From contig NZ_FMAR01000002.1 in the NCBI RefSeq assembly GCF_900094705.1, positions 186,001 through 250,000 of the forward strand: a DNA stretch of 64,000 bases, read 5' to 3'. Of the stretch, positions 16,242-22,834 are shown in pieces; position 1 is the stretch's first letter, and the number at the start of each line of letters is the position of its first letter. The notes beneath the pieces are model-generated. The model had not been told where the DNA came from, did no database searches, and was given only the letters and a program-made list of their open reading frames with translations. The translations under genes and the position numbers were made by a program. This DNA comes from Chitinophaga costaii (lineage in GTDB: Bacteria; Bacteroidota; Bacteroidia; Chitinophagales; Chitinophagaceae).

Positions 16242-18065
16242 ATGAAATACCTCCTTACGTTTGGTCTTGCCATAGGCTTTTCGGCGAGCTTGTTTGCACA
16301 AAATTTTAAGGTAGTTACCAATCATGTGGGCTATGAAACCCTGGGCGATAAAAAAGCCGTAATAGTTGCTACTGCGCCCATTTATGGGGTAAACAACTTC
16401 CAGGTGGTAGATGAAAATAATCAGACCGTTTTTACCGGCACTCCGATACCCCAAGGCCAGGTAAAAAAATGGAAAAATTGGTTGTTCTGGACACTGGATT
16501 TTTCTCCACTTACAAAAAAAGGTACTTACCGCATTGAGGTGAAAGCGGATAAAACCAGTCAGTTTTCCTATCCCTTCCAGGTAGACGATGATGTGCTGGA
16601 GCGCTATACCTTGTCTGATGTGGTATATTATTTTAAGAGCCAGCGCTGCAGTGGATTGCTGGATCAGGCAGATCGTCATTTATCCTTTGAACGCAAGCCG
16701 GGTAATATAGACGCGCATGGCGGCTGGTACGATGCCACCGGCGATTATGGCAAACATTTATCCCACCTTTCCTTCTCCAATTATTTTAATCCGCAACAGA
16801 TCAGCCTCACGGCATACAGCTTGTTCAAAACATTGGAACAATTGGAAAAACGTCCAGGCAACAGCTTCCGCCAATATAAACGACGGGTGTTTGATGAAGC
16901 TATGTACGGGGCAGATTACCTGGTGCGGATGCAGGTGAAAGATGGCTCCTTCTACCGATCAGTAGGCGCTCCTGGCCCGGGCAAGCTGGCCAAAGATCGC
17001 GTTATACAAGCGGAGGGCAAAGGGTTCATTATAAAAACCTCTGAAAATCAAACCCTGCACGGCGAACCTTCTGCACAGGAAGATGTAAAGGCCTACCAGG
17101 TGGGTTACCGTGCAGGCGGTGGATTATCTATTGCTGCCCTGGCCATGGCGGCCCGTGTAGATAGCGGTGGTGAATTCAATCGCAGCGAATACCTGGCTGC
17201 CGCTGAGCGCGCCTTTAAGTTTCTGGAAGCTAACAACGCCGCTGTGCTATATGATGGTAAAGAAAACATTCTCGATGATTACTGCGCACTTACCGCCGCT
17301 ACAGAACTCTACAAAACCACACACCTTAAAACTTACCGGGAAGCGGCAGACAAACGTGCCTTCAGCCTCTGTAGCCGCCTGGTATCCGGCTATGGAGAAA
17401 CCGATTACTGGCGTGCAGACGATGGTACACGCCCCTTCTTCCACCCTTCGGATGCAGGGCTGCCAGTAGTAAGTTTGCTGTATTACCTGGATATAACGGA
17501 TACGAATACACGTAATAAAATATTGGCAGTTATTAAGCGCTCCCTGCAACACGAGTTAAACATTACAGGAGCCGTAAGCAACCCTTTTGGGTATGGCAGA
17601 CAATTGGTGCAGGATACTGCCGGTAAGCGATACCCCTCCTTTTTCTTCCCGCACAATGCAGAGACCACGCCTTGGTGGCAGGGAGAAAACGCACGTCTGG
17701 GTTCTCTTGCCACGGCTGCACGTTTGGCAGCAAACTATTTCGCCAACGATACCTCCTTCCGCCATCACCTGCGCACATATGCGACAGATCAACTGAACTG
17801 GATATTAGGTCTAAATCCTTTTGATGCCAGCATGTTGCAAGGCACCGGGCATAACAACCCTGCATATGGATTCTTTAATACGTTTGAATACACCAATGCG
17901 CCCGGTGGCATTATCAACGGCATTACTGCAGGCCTTGATGATACAGATGATATTGATCTGAATCTTTCTTATGCGCAAACGGGCAAAGATTATGATTGGC
18001 GCTGGGCGGAACAATGGCTGCCCCATACAGCGTGGTACCTGCTGGCGGTAAGTGTGGGGGAATAA
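16242..18065 (+). CDS. Secreted glycoside hydrolase family 9 enzyme
   Basis: The 607-residue enzyme has a signal peptide (MKYLLTFGLAIGFSASLFAQ), an N-terminal Ig-like domain of the CelD_N type (about residues 21-115), and an (alpha/alpha)6 GH9 barrel. The catalytic region GGWYDATGDYGKH (Asp164, Asp168) matches the nucleophile/base motif, and Glu590 in WRWAEQWLPHTAW is at the place of the proton donor near the C-terminus. GH9 includes endoglucanases and exo-glucosaminidases, so the substrate is a beta-glucan or chitosan-type oligosaccharide, not decided by sequence. No SusC/SusD pair is adjacent. Start and signal peptide are unambiguous. Confidence 0.9.
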   Translation: MKYLLTFGLAIGFSASLFAQNFKVVTNHVGYETLGDKKAVIVATAPIYGVNNFQVVDENNQTVFTGTPIPQGQVKKWKNWLFWTLDFSPLTKKGTYRIEVKADKTSQFSYPFQVDDDVLERYTLSDVVYYFKSQRCSGLLDQADRHLSFERKPGNIDAHGGWYDATGDYGKHLSHLSFSNYFNPQQISLTAYSLFKTLEQLEKRPGNSFRQYKRRVFDEAMYGADYLVRMQVKDGSFYRSVGAPGPGKLAKDRVIQAEGKGFIIKTSENQTLHGEPSAQEDVKAYQVGYRAGGGLSIAALAMAARVDSGGEFNRSEYLAAAERAFKFLEANNAAVLYDGKENILDDYCALTAATELYKTTHLKTYREAADKRAFSLCSRLVSGYGETDYWRADDGTRPFFHPSDAGLPVVSLLYYLDITDTNTRNKILAVIKRSLQHELNITGAVSNPFGYGRQLVQDTAGKRYPSFFFPHNAETTPWWQGENARLGSLATAARLAANYFANDTSFRHHLRTYATDQLNWILGLNPFDASMLQGTGHNNPAYGFFNTFEYTNAPGGIINGITAGLDDTDDIDLNLSYAQTGKDYDWRWAEQWLPHTAWYLLAVSVGE

Positions 18066-18116
18066 TGTAAAAGGTTGGCAGCAGGCCAGGTATATTCCTT
18101 TACGGATTAATGTGTA

Positions 18117-18222
18117 TCATGCCCTGAACGTAAGCGGAGCGGAGGTTGTTTGTTTTTTAAAATAGTTGGAAAAGTGTGCCACTTCGTCGAAACCGAGCGA
18201 ATAGGCAATGTCTGCTACGTTG
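18117..18222 (-). pseudogene. AraC-family regulator C-terminal fragment
   Basis: The last about 33 codons encode NVADIAYSLGFDEVAHFSNY followed by FKKQTTSAPLTFRA and a stop. That is the second helix-turn-helix of AraC-type regulators (xxIAxxLGFxxxxxFSxxFKKxxxxxPxxFR). Nothing AraC-like lies further upstream: at about 18215-18225 the homology switches to IS66 transposase, so the regulator lost its N-terminal and first HTH parts. The open frame continues out of the AraC frame to 18335, but that part is a frame artefact. Confidence 0.75.
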
Positions 18223-18394
18223 ATAGTCAAAATATACCAGCGGAGCATTCCCCGCCTGATAGATCCAAAAATAGTCATTGTGTGTATCTTTCGGCTTTTT
18301 CTTATCCAATACCTTGATCCGGGTTTAATCGGCAAGCCAATATTGGTAGTGCAGCATTTCCTTTAACAAAGCATCTTCCAGCGGTTTTATTAGT
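18222..18394 (-). pseudogene. IS66 transposase (TnpC) internal fragment
   Basis: Reading the minus strand from about 18394 gives LIKPLEDALLKEMLHYQYWL, AD, a stop, TRIKVLDKKKPKDTHNDYFW, IYQAGNAPLVYFDYQRSR, which is the middle of an IS66 TnpC transposase (the usual text is ADET-x-IKVLDK). The Glu codon has become TAA. N-terminal and C-terminal TnpC parts and the TnpB gene are absent. The fragment is joined directly to the AraC remnant and follows the intact TnpA frame. Confidence 0.75.
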
Positions 18395-18715
18395 TCAGCG
18401 TTCCTTTAACAGTTCATTTAGATACGAGGCGGTTATCGCCTGATAAAGCTTTATGCCTCTTACTTCGGCAAATAATCCCTGCGAAGTCCCAACAGGCCGA
18501 GGATATTCTACCCGTAGCTCAATAAAACCGCCTTGACTACCAAGCTCGTTACGCTCCAGGTGATACTTCTTTTGCCAGTAGTAAAACACACCCTGCTTCA
18601 AACCATGCTGTTGACAAAACGCCTTAACTGTCATAGTGCTTTTGTTGCGCTTGGTTATCAGCCCTAACATAGCTTCTTTACTGCGGGTGCCGCCAAGCGT
18701 AGATCGTAATGGCAT
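18395..18715 (-). CDS. IS66-family accessory protein TnpA (element remnant)
   Basis: The 106-residue frame has the IS66 TnpA signature: TVKAFCQQHGLKQGVFYYWQKKY is the helix-turn-helix, and GGFIELRVEYP is the characteristic second part. TnpA, TnpB and TnpC normally follow in order. Here TnpA is intact, TnpB is missing and TnpC is broken, so the element should be immobile unless helped in trans. No terminal inverted repeats could be identified confidently. Start at 18715 or at the next Met (18670). Confidence 0.75.
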   Translation of the reverse strand: MPLRSTLGGTRSKEAMLGLITKRNKSTMTVKAFCQQHGLKQGVFYYWQKKYHLERNELGSQGGFIELRVEYPRPVGTSQGLFAEVRGIKLYQAITASYLNELLKER

Positions 18716-18986
18716 TTATCATTTTTTTACTAACCGCAAGCATAGATGACTTTTTAATTCATTTGGACCTGTACTCTGTGGGAGGCATACGTGCAATGAG
18801 GTCAGCCAACCTTAGGCTTTGGACAATGCCGGTGAAGAAATTTTAAACGCATTAAAAGAAGTTGAGGATTTATTTACGCAGGTCTTCTGTGGGGAAGACC
18901 AATTAAACAAAAGGGCGCTTTTTAGCGCCCAATTTGTTATAATTATAATGTGATGGTTTTATTTATTATGAAAGATGGTCGGTAAA
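18716..18986. other. Non-coding or decayed sequence between IS66 remnant and GNAT-HTH pair
   Basis: This stretch carries short frames that look like gene ends but no whole gene. On the minus strand about 18770-18845 reads FFTGIVQSLRLADLIARM then PPTEYRSK and a stop; on the plus strand about 18820-18950 reads LDNAGEEILNALKEVEDLFT. A short hairpin (GGTCTTC/GAAGACC) lies near 18880-18900. These may be remnants from the same rearrangement that left the IS66 fragment. Confidence 0.4.
18913..18930 (-). terminator. Terminator of the GNAT-HTH operon
   Basis: GGGCGCT and AGCGCCC form a seven-base stem with a short loop; on the minus strand it is followed by TTTTGTTTAATT. It lies 57 bases past the stop of the HTH gene. 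Confidence 0.7.
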
Positions 18987-19520
18987 TTAAAAAGAGAACT
19001 CCAGTTTTTCCTTCACATGCACGCCTTCTTCTTCGATAATATGTCTGTTATTATTAAGTTCAAATGCTCGTTCTTTTTCTAAAATTTTAAACCACAACAG
19101 TGCAGGAAAGTTCCTGTTTGAATGTATCTCCAACCTGAAAATAAGTTTGTCTGTAGGTTTGCGATGCTTGTTGATTATTTGGCTAATTTCTGTAGGATCT
19201 ATTTCTATTTCGTGAGCAAAATCCTTTTTCTTTTTATCCAACCTCGAAATGTATTCATTTAGGAAATAGCCGAAATAGAGGTTTTCATTGAAATTGCTAG
19301 ACTCAATATAATCCTCGATTTTAAATTTTAATTCCAGCAGTTTCGAAATTAAACGCGTTTTTTCAGAATATTGGGCAGCAACCTTCCTTCTATGTTCACG
19401 AAACTCCTTTATAAAGGCGGCTTTATGCTCATCCTTTAAAGAAGATGTTCCAGGAAAAACCAAGGATTCCGCAATTTCTTCTCCAGATTGGTTTTTGCTT
19501 ATTTCTTTGAACGATTTCAT
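18987..19520 (-). CDS. HTH-domain protein, candidate antitoxin/autoregulator
   Basis: From the ATG at 19520 the product is 177 residues. Residues about 1-85 are a charged helical region I do not recognise. The C-terminal part (FAHEIEIDPTEISQIINKHR, then KPTDKLIFRLE and FPALLWFKILEKERAFEL) has the form of a HigA/Xre-type helix-turn-helix followed by the W-x-x-x-x-E segment seen in antitoxins. The frame can extend by TTG to 19565, where it overlaps the GNAT stop by three bases; either way it is the second gene of the pair. The AT-rich composition differs from most neighbours. Autoregulation through the 20-bp palindrome upstream of the first gene is inferred, not shown. Confidence 0.7.
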   Translation of the reverse strand: MKSFKEISKNQSGEEIAESLVFPGTSSLKDEHKAAFIKEFREHRRKVAAQYSEKTRLISKLLELKFKIEDYIESSNFNENLYFGYFLNEYISRLDKKKKDFAHEIEIDPTEISQIINKHRKPTDKLIFRLEIHSNRNFPALLWFKILEKERAFELNNNRHIIEEEGVHVKEKLEFSF

Positions 19521-19561
19521 ATTTGTACAATTAAAATCTTTTATCGGTGATAAAAGACGGA

Positions 19562-20065
19562 TCAAACTTGATACCTTTTTATCAATGCTCGGGCGCTCGC
19601 TGTTTCCAGTTCCATAAAACCGGCAGGCCGATGGGTGGTAGTTAGCGGAACATGTATAAAGCCGTATGCCTTCGTATAATGTTCGACCAACTCAGACTTA
19701 GGAATGAGGAACACCCACCCTTCGTATCCTCTCTTAAACGATTCCCGGCAAGCGAATGCAATTAAACATCCTGCAATTCCAGACCACTTTTTGCCTTGTC
19801 CTCTATTTTCCGAGGAAACCTCAAGGAGATTTATTTCAAGTGCTTTCATGCCGTTCTCCGGTGGATAGTCTATTAAACACATTAGTCCCAAAATATCCTG
19901 GCTATCGGCCAACCTAAGTTTATAAACCTCTTGCCCTTTGAATTTGTTCCAATTAAACGAATCAAAACGGGCTTTGTTTTTCTTTATATGTTTAAAGTCT
20001 TCTTCAACAACTTTTTCTATAACGGCTTGGTGCTTTTCATCCGTCTTGACGTTGTGCAATACCAT
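19562..20065 (-). CDS. GNAT-fold protein paired with HTH gene (candidate toxin)
   Basis: The 167-residue protein has an acetyl-CoA loop in LEVSSENRGQGKKWSGIAG, with N-R-G-Q-G-K at the pyrophosphate turn, and a terminal Y-T-K-A-Y-G-F-I-H segment like the Y-x-x-x-G-F of GNAT enzymes. It precedes and is tightly linked to an HTH gene. Known GNAT toxins (TacT, AtaT, ItaT, KacT) acetylate charged tRNA and have ribbon-helix-helix antitoxins encoded upstream; this pair has the opposite order and an HTH partner, so it would be a different type if it is a toxin-antitoxin system. It could instead be an ordinary acetyltransferase with a regulator. Confidence 0.7.
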   Translation of the reverse strand: MVLHNVKTDEKHQAVIEKVVEEDFKHIKKNKARFDSFNWNKFKGQEVYKLRLADSQDILGLMCLIDYPPENGMKALEINLLEVSSENRGQGKKWSGIAGCLIAFACRESFKRGYEGWVFLIPKSELVEHYTKAYGFIHVPLTTTHRPAGFMELETASARALIKRYQV

Positions 20066-20091
20066 TCATTTACCGCGATTTTATCAGATAT

Positions 20092-20099
20092 GAAAGATA
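20092..20099 (-). promoter_or_regulatory. Near-consensus -7 element of the GNAT-HTH operon
   Basis: TATCTTTC on the minus strand matches TAnnTTTG except the last base; predicted start near 20089, 24 bases before the GNAT ATG. Confidence 0.4.
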
Positions 20100-20105
20100 C
20101 GTAAA

Positions 20106-20125
20106 AATTTACAAATTTGTAAATT
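20106..20125. promoter_or_regulatory. Perfect 20-bp palindrome, candidate operator of the GNAT-HTH operon
   Basis: AATTTACAAA is followed directly by its reverse complement TTTGTAAATT. Its centre lies about 26 bases upstream of the predicted transcription start, across the -33 position, where an HTH dimer would repress. A short related palindrome TTGTACAA occurs at 19523-19530 just before the HTH gene. Confidence 0.6.
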
Positions 20126-20301
20126 CCAGGCGAGGTATAAGGCTTTGTTGAAAAGGGAGGTAGTATTAAATAAATGGCCGGAACGAATAGGAAGTTAAGC
20201 TAAAAAAGGTAACATTTAGTAAAGTAATCTCCAACAAAAATTGATTAACTTGTTGATAATTAAAGTAAAAACCCGGCGAACGAAAATGTTTGCAAATAAC
20301 A

Positions 20302-20323
20302 AAGGCCGCCTCACAGCGACCTT
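20302..20323 (-). terminator. Terminator of tRNA-Met
   Basis: On the minus strand AAGGTCGC pairs with GCGGCCTT (one G-T wobble), followed by TGTTATTTG, 22 bases past the tRNA. Confidence 0.6.
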
Positions 20324-20344
20324 CGTAATTGCTTGAAAATGAAG

Positions 20345-20418
20345 TGGTCCCACCTGGGCTTGAACCAGGGACCCTCTGATTATGAGTCAGATGCTCTAAC
20401 CAACTGAGCTATAGGACC
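20345..20418 (-). tRNA. tRNA with CAU anticodon (elongator Met; could be tRNA-Ile2)
   Basis: The minus strand forms a full cloverleaf: acceptor GGTCCTA pairing with TGGGACC, D-arm with AGCTCAGTTGGTTAGAGC, anticodon stem around CTCATAA with CAT anticodon, and T-arm with GGTTCAAGCC. The discriminator is A and the CCA tail is not encoded. A TAnnTTTG box (TATTTTTG) lies 27 bases upstream at 20445-20452. Distinguishing Met from lysidine-modified Ile2 needs comparison with the other CAU tRNAs of the genome. Confidence 0.9.
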
Positions 20419-20444
20419 GGTCCCCCGTTTCTTCGGGAGAGGCG

Positions 20445-20452
20445 CAAAAATA
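20445..20452 (-). promoter_or_regulatory. Promoter -7 element of the tRNA gene
   Basis: TATTTTTG on the minus strand; predicted start near 20442, about 24 bases before the mature tRNA. Confidence 0.5.
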
Positions 20453-20518
20453 GTTATTTTTCCCAATTCACCACACCCTTGGTTAAAAAACCTCAAAATA
20501 GACTTTTATCTTGCGATC

Positions 20519-21142
20519 ATGCAAGGCATTCGCAATATCATCTTCGACCTTGGGGGCGTTATCCTCAACATAGACTACCAGCGCACGGTAAGGGCTTTTA
20601 AAGACCTGGGATTTGATCATTTTGAACAACTATATTCCCAGTTTCACCTCAGTGAATTATTCGATCATTTTGAGACGGGGAAAATAAGCCCGGAGCAATT
20701 CCTGGAGGCGCTTCAGCAGCAGGCCCCCCCTCATATAACCCGGGAGCAGTTGCTAAATGCATGGAATGCAATGTTGCTGGACTTCCCGCTGGCCCGCCTG
20801 CAAATATTACAGCAGTTGCGCCAGCATTATAACCTGTATTTGTTAAGTAATACCAATGCCCTGCACTACGATGCGTTTAATAAAATATTATTGGAAAGCC
20901 GGGGTATCCCATCGCTGGATACGTTTTTCGACCGGGCCTATTTCTCCCATATCATCGGGCTGCGAAAGCCTTATGCAGAAGCGTATCAGTTTGTGCTGGA
21001 TGCACATGCATTAAAAGCATCGGAAACATTATTCATTGATGACACCCTGCCAAACATTACAGGGGCCGAGGCGGTGGGGCTCCGCACTTTACACTTGCCA
21101 GGACCTAAAACGATCCTGGACATATTTAAGCCGCTCCACTAG
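20519..21142 (+). CDS. HAD-superfamily phosphatase (YihX-like subfamily IA)
   Basis: This 207-residue HAD hydrolase starts at an ATG giving MQGIRNIIFDLGGVILNIDY. Asp10 of FDLGGV is the likely nucleophile, and the second motif Asp position is Gly, as in several YihX-type sugar phosphatases. YLLSNTNALH carries the motif II Ser/Thr, RKPYAEAY the motif III Lys and FIDDTLPNITGAEAVG the motif IV acidic pair. Substrate not predictable. A weak -7 box (TATCTTGC, 20507-20514) ends four bases before the ATG, which would leave almost no leader. Confidence 0.88.
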   Translation: MQGIRNIIFDLGGVILNIDYQRTVRAFKDLGFDHFEQLYSQFHLSELFDHFETGKISPEQFLEALQQQAPPHITREQLLNAWNAMLLDFPLARLQILQQLRQHYNLYLLSNTNALHYDAFNKILLESRGIPSLDTFFDRAYFSHIIGLRKPYAEAYQFVLDAHALKASETLFIDDTLPNITGAEAVGLRTLHLPGPKTILDIFKPLH

Positions 21143-21153
21143 GTGCGGGGGGA

Positions 21154-21420
21154 TTACTTCACTTCTTCAAAGTCGATATAATCGCCTTCAATCGGGCGTT
21201 TAGGCTGGGAGGATGTACCCTGATTCATGTTGTTGTGCATGGATTGCTGCGGCTGTTGTTGCTGGCGGAACTGTTCCTGCATGTGCTGTTGCATGTCATG
21301 CATTTGCCGCCTCACCTGACGCGTGGTACGCACCACGGGTAGCAAAAAGTTAAAGACAAATTTATATAGCAGGTATCCGACGAAAATGACGAATATTTCC
21401 CTGAGCGCATTTTCTAACAT
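21154..21420 (-). CDS. DUF4834-family small membrane protein
   Basis: This 88-residue protein has one membrane helix near the N-terminus (REIFVIFVGYLLYKFVF), a Gln-rich coiled-coil-prone middle (MHDMQQHMQEQFRQQQQPQQ) and a conserved C-terminal tail EGDYIDFEEVK that is characteristic of this Bacteroidota family. The function is unknown. It converges with the HAD gene, and its start is 89 bases downstream of the TM2 gene's end on the same strand. Confidence 0.75.
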   Translation of the reverse strand: MLENALREIFVIFVGYLLYKFVFNFLLPVVRTTRQVRRQMHDMQQHMQEQFRQQQQPQQSMHNNMNQGTSSQPKRPIEGDYIDFEEVK

Positions 21421-21509
21421 ATGCCAAAGGTATTGAAGATTCTATTATAAGATGCTGGGGCTGAGTATGCCAGCCTCTTTTTTTAACAAATCTTTTACCC
21501 GGGGTAATT

Positions 21510-21863
21510 CTAGCGCAGTCCCAGCAGGGTGGCGGATTCAATGGCTTCCTTCTTATTATAGTCCCAGGCAATTTTCCGGTAATTCACCGCATCGATGATA
21601 GTCCCTATCAGGCAAAGGCCACCAGTAAAAAGGTATAAAATGCCCAGACCAATACTTTTGGTCATAAAGCGCTGAATGCCGGCCACGCAGAAAAATCCTA
21701 CCAATGTAACGATCAGGATGGTCTGAGGATCCTGCCGGCGGCCTGAATACACTGCGAGGAATTTTTGTTTAGTAGCGTCATCGAAGGAAGCCGTTAGCTG
21801 CTCCAGCCAAAGGAGTTCTTCGGTGCTAACATTAGGCAGCAAGGCAAAATGTGCATTGTTCAT
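21510..21863 (-). CDS. TM2-domain membrane protein
   Basis: This 117-residue protein has an N-terminal helical part (STEELLWLEQLTASFDDATKQ) and a TM2 domain made of two membrane helices: TILIVTLVGFFCVAGIQRFM and IGLGILYLFTGGLCLIGTIID, with the typical polar start QRFMT and GGLCLIG-x-I-I-D end. TM2 proteins are common and mostly uncharacterised. The ATG at 21863 overlaps the TGA of the DUF2752 frame by the sequence ATGA, so the two were translationally coupled. Confidence 0.85.
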   Translation of the reverse strand: MNNAHFALLPNVSTEELLWLEQLTASFDDATKQKFLAVYSGRRQDPQTILIVTLVGFFCVAGIQRFMTKSIGLGILYLFTGGLCLIGTIIDAVNYRKIAWDYNKKEAIESATLLGLR

Positions 21864-22169
21864 ATAGGTTTTTGGATGATTTTATATTGAAGGTTTCCTA
21901 GTATTACCACCCGGTGCAACAGGACAACCAGGGCAAAGCCGCCCAATTTGTGTGTTTGCCAGGCTGCGATTACTTGGCCGTGAAGCAGAAAAACTCACTG
22001 ATCTGCCCAGTCCGCAGCCTGGACACCAGGTAAGTCCCAGCCATTTAAGCGGACAAATGCTGGGGTAGGCATGCTCCGGATGCATAAAGGCCAGCCCTGC
22101 CAGTGCCAGTGGCCAGATGATCAATTCGGGGTTCAATTGCTTTAACTGCGCTATGGTGGCGAATTTCAT
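21860..22169 (-). pseudogene. DUF2752 membrane protein, frameshifted at a five-base T run
   Basis: The N-terminal half is normal for DUF2752 (YPSICPLKWLGLTWCPGCGLG, with conserved Cys-Pro-Gly-Cys-Gly-Leu-Gly-Arg). After GRSVSF the open frame turns into low-quality sequence and ends at 21882. In the next frame the family text continues (FLLHGQVIAAWQTHKLGGFA and a hydrophobic helix, then NLQYKIIQKPI) and stops at 21860-21862, overlapping the start of the TM2 gene as ATGA. The slip fits one extra base in AAAAA (plus strand 21989-21993). It may be a real inactivating mutation or a base error. Confidence 0.8.
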
Positions 22170-22287
22170 GAAGGGGTTCCGGTGTTTCGTATTAGTGAAA
22201 ACTTTACTATGAATGCGGGGGCTATATGTTAAGATTAAAATTCTTTTATAAGTTAGAAGAAATAGTTTTTTGATTAAAATAAAATCT

Positions 22288-22295
22288 TAATTTTG
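22288..22295 (+). promoter_or_regulatory. Promoter -7 element of the rimP-nusA-infB operon
   Basis: TAATTTTG is an exact TAnnTTTG match; predicted start near 22298, giving a leader of about 57 bases. A TTTG at 22269-22272 is closer than usual (15 bases). Confidence 0.5.
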
Positions 22296-22316
22296 CGTAG
22301 TAATAATGATTCATTT

Positions 22317-22342
22317 GAAGGGGACGAGTTATTGTCCCCTTC
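22317..22342 (+). promoter_or_regulatory. Leader hairpin of the rimP operon
   Basis: GAAGGGGAC (22317-22325) pairs perfectly with GTCCCCTTC (22334-22342) and is followed by TGCTTTTG just before the rimP start at 22355. The stem plus weak U-run resembles an attenuator or leader element. Confidence 0.55.
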
Positions 22343-22354
22343 TGCTTTTGCAAC

Positions 22355-22819
22355 ATGGCAAACGAACAAATAATTGAAAGTATCCGCTCAATGGCGGAAG
22401 GACTATTAACCGAAACACCGGAGTTTTTCGTGGTAGAGGTTAAAATTAAGCCCACTAATAACATCAAGCTCTTTATAGACGGCGATCAAGGGGTGCCCAT
22501 AGATAAATTGATTAAATTTAATCGCGCTCTGTATCCTTTATTGGAAACTTCCGGCCTTTTCCCGGCCGATGATTTCTCCCTGGAAGTATCCAGCCCCGGA
22601 TTGGACGAACCGTTGAAGCTGCATCGTCAATATACCAAAAACATTGGCCGTAAGATAGAAGTTACCTTTCCCGATAACACTGCCAGGGAAGGCACCTTGC
22701 TGGCTGTAAGGGAAGATCAGATAGACATTGAAGAGCTGATCGGCAAAAAAAAGGAAAAACAATTAACAACGATACCATTTACTGAAATCAAGTACACCAA
22801 GGTGTGTATTGTGTTTTAA
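22355..22819 (+). CDS. rimP: Ribosome maturation factor RimP
   Basis: The 154-residue protein matches RimP in both domains. The N-terminal part has VVEVKIKPTNNIKLFIDGDQGVPIDKL, and LEVSSPGLDEPLKLHRQYTKNIGRKIEV carries the family's most conserved stretch (V-S-S-P-G-L-x-x-P-L). The C-terminal SH3-like domain begins after it. It acts in 30S subunit assembly. It is the first gene of the conserved rimP-nusA-infB operon, with nusA starting 15 bases after its stop. Confidence 0.95.
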   Translation: MANEQIIESIRSMAEGLLTETPEFFVVEVKIKPTNNIKLFIDGDQGVPIDKLIKFNRALYPLLETSGLFPADDFSLEVSSPGLDEPLKLHRQYTKNIGRKIEVTFPDNTAREGTLLAVREDQIDIEELIGKKKEKQLTTIPFTEIKYTKVCIVF

Positions 22820-22834
22820 ACAACAATTAGAAAC

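Noticed and set aside
18820..18950. A plus-strand stretch reading LDNAGEEILNALKEVEDLFT and following residues
   Set aside because: It looks like protein-coding text but lacks a start and a recognised family and runs into the operon terminator; noted as a possible remnant only.
20345..20418. Search for a second copy of the tRNA 3' end as an attachment site
   Set aside because: I saw no repeat of it elsewhere in the window, so no integrative element could be delimited.
21450..21490. Plus-strand hairpin GGCTG/CAGCC followed by seven T
   Set aside because: Five-base stem only, and no plus-strand gene ends nearby; too weak to list as a terminator.
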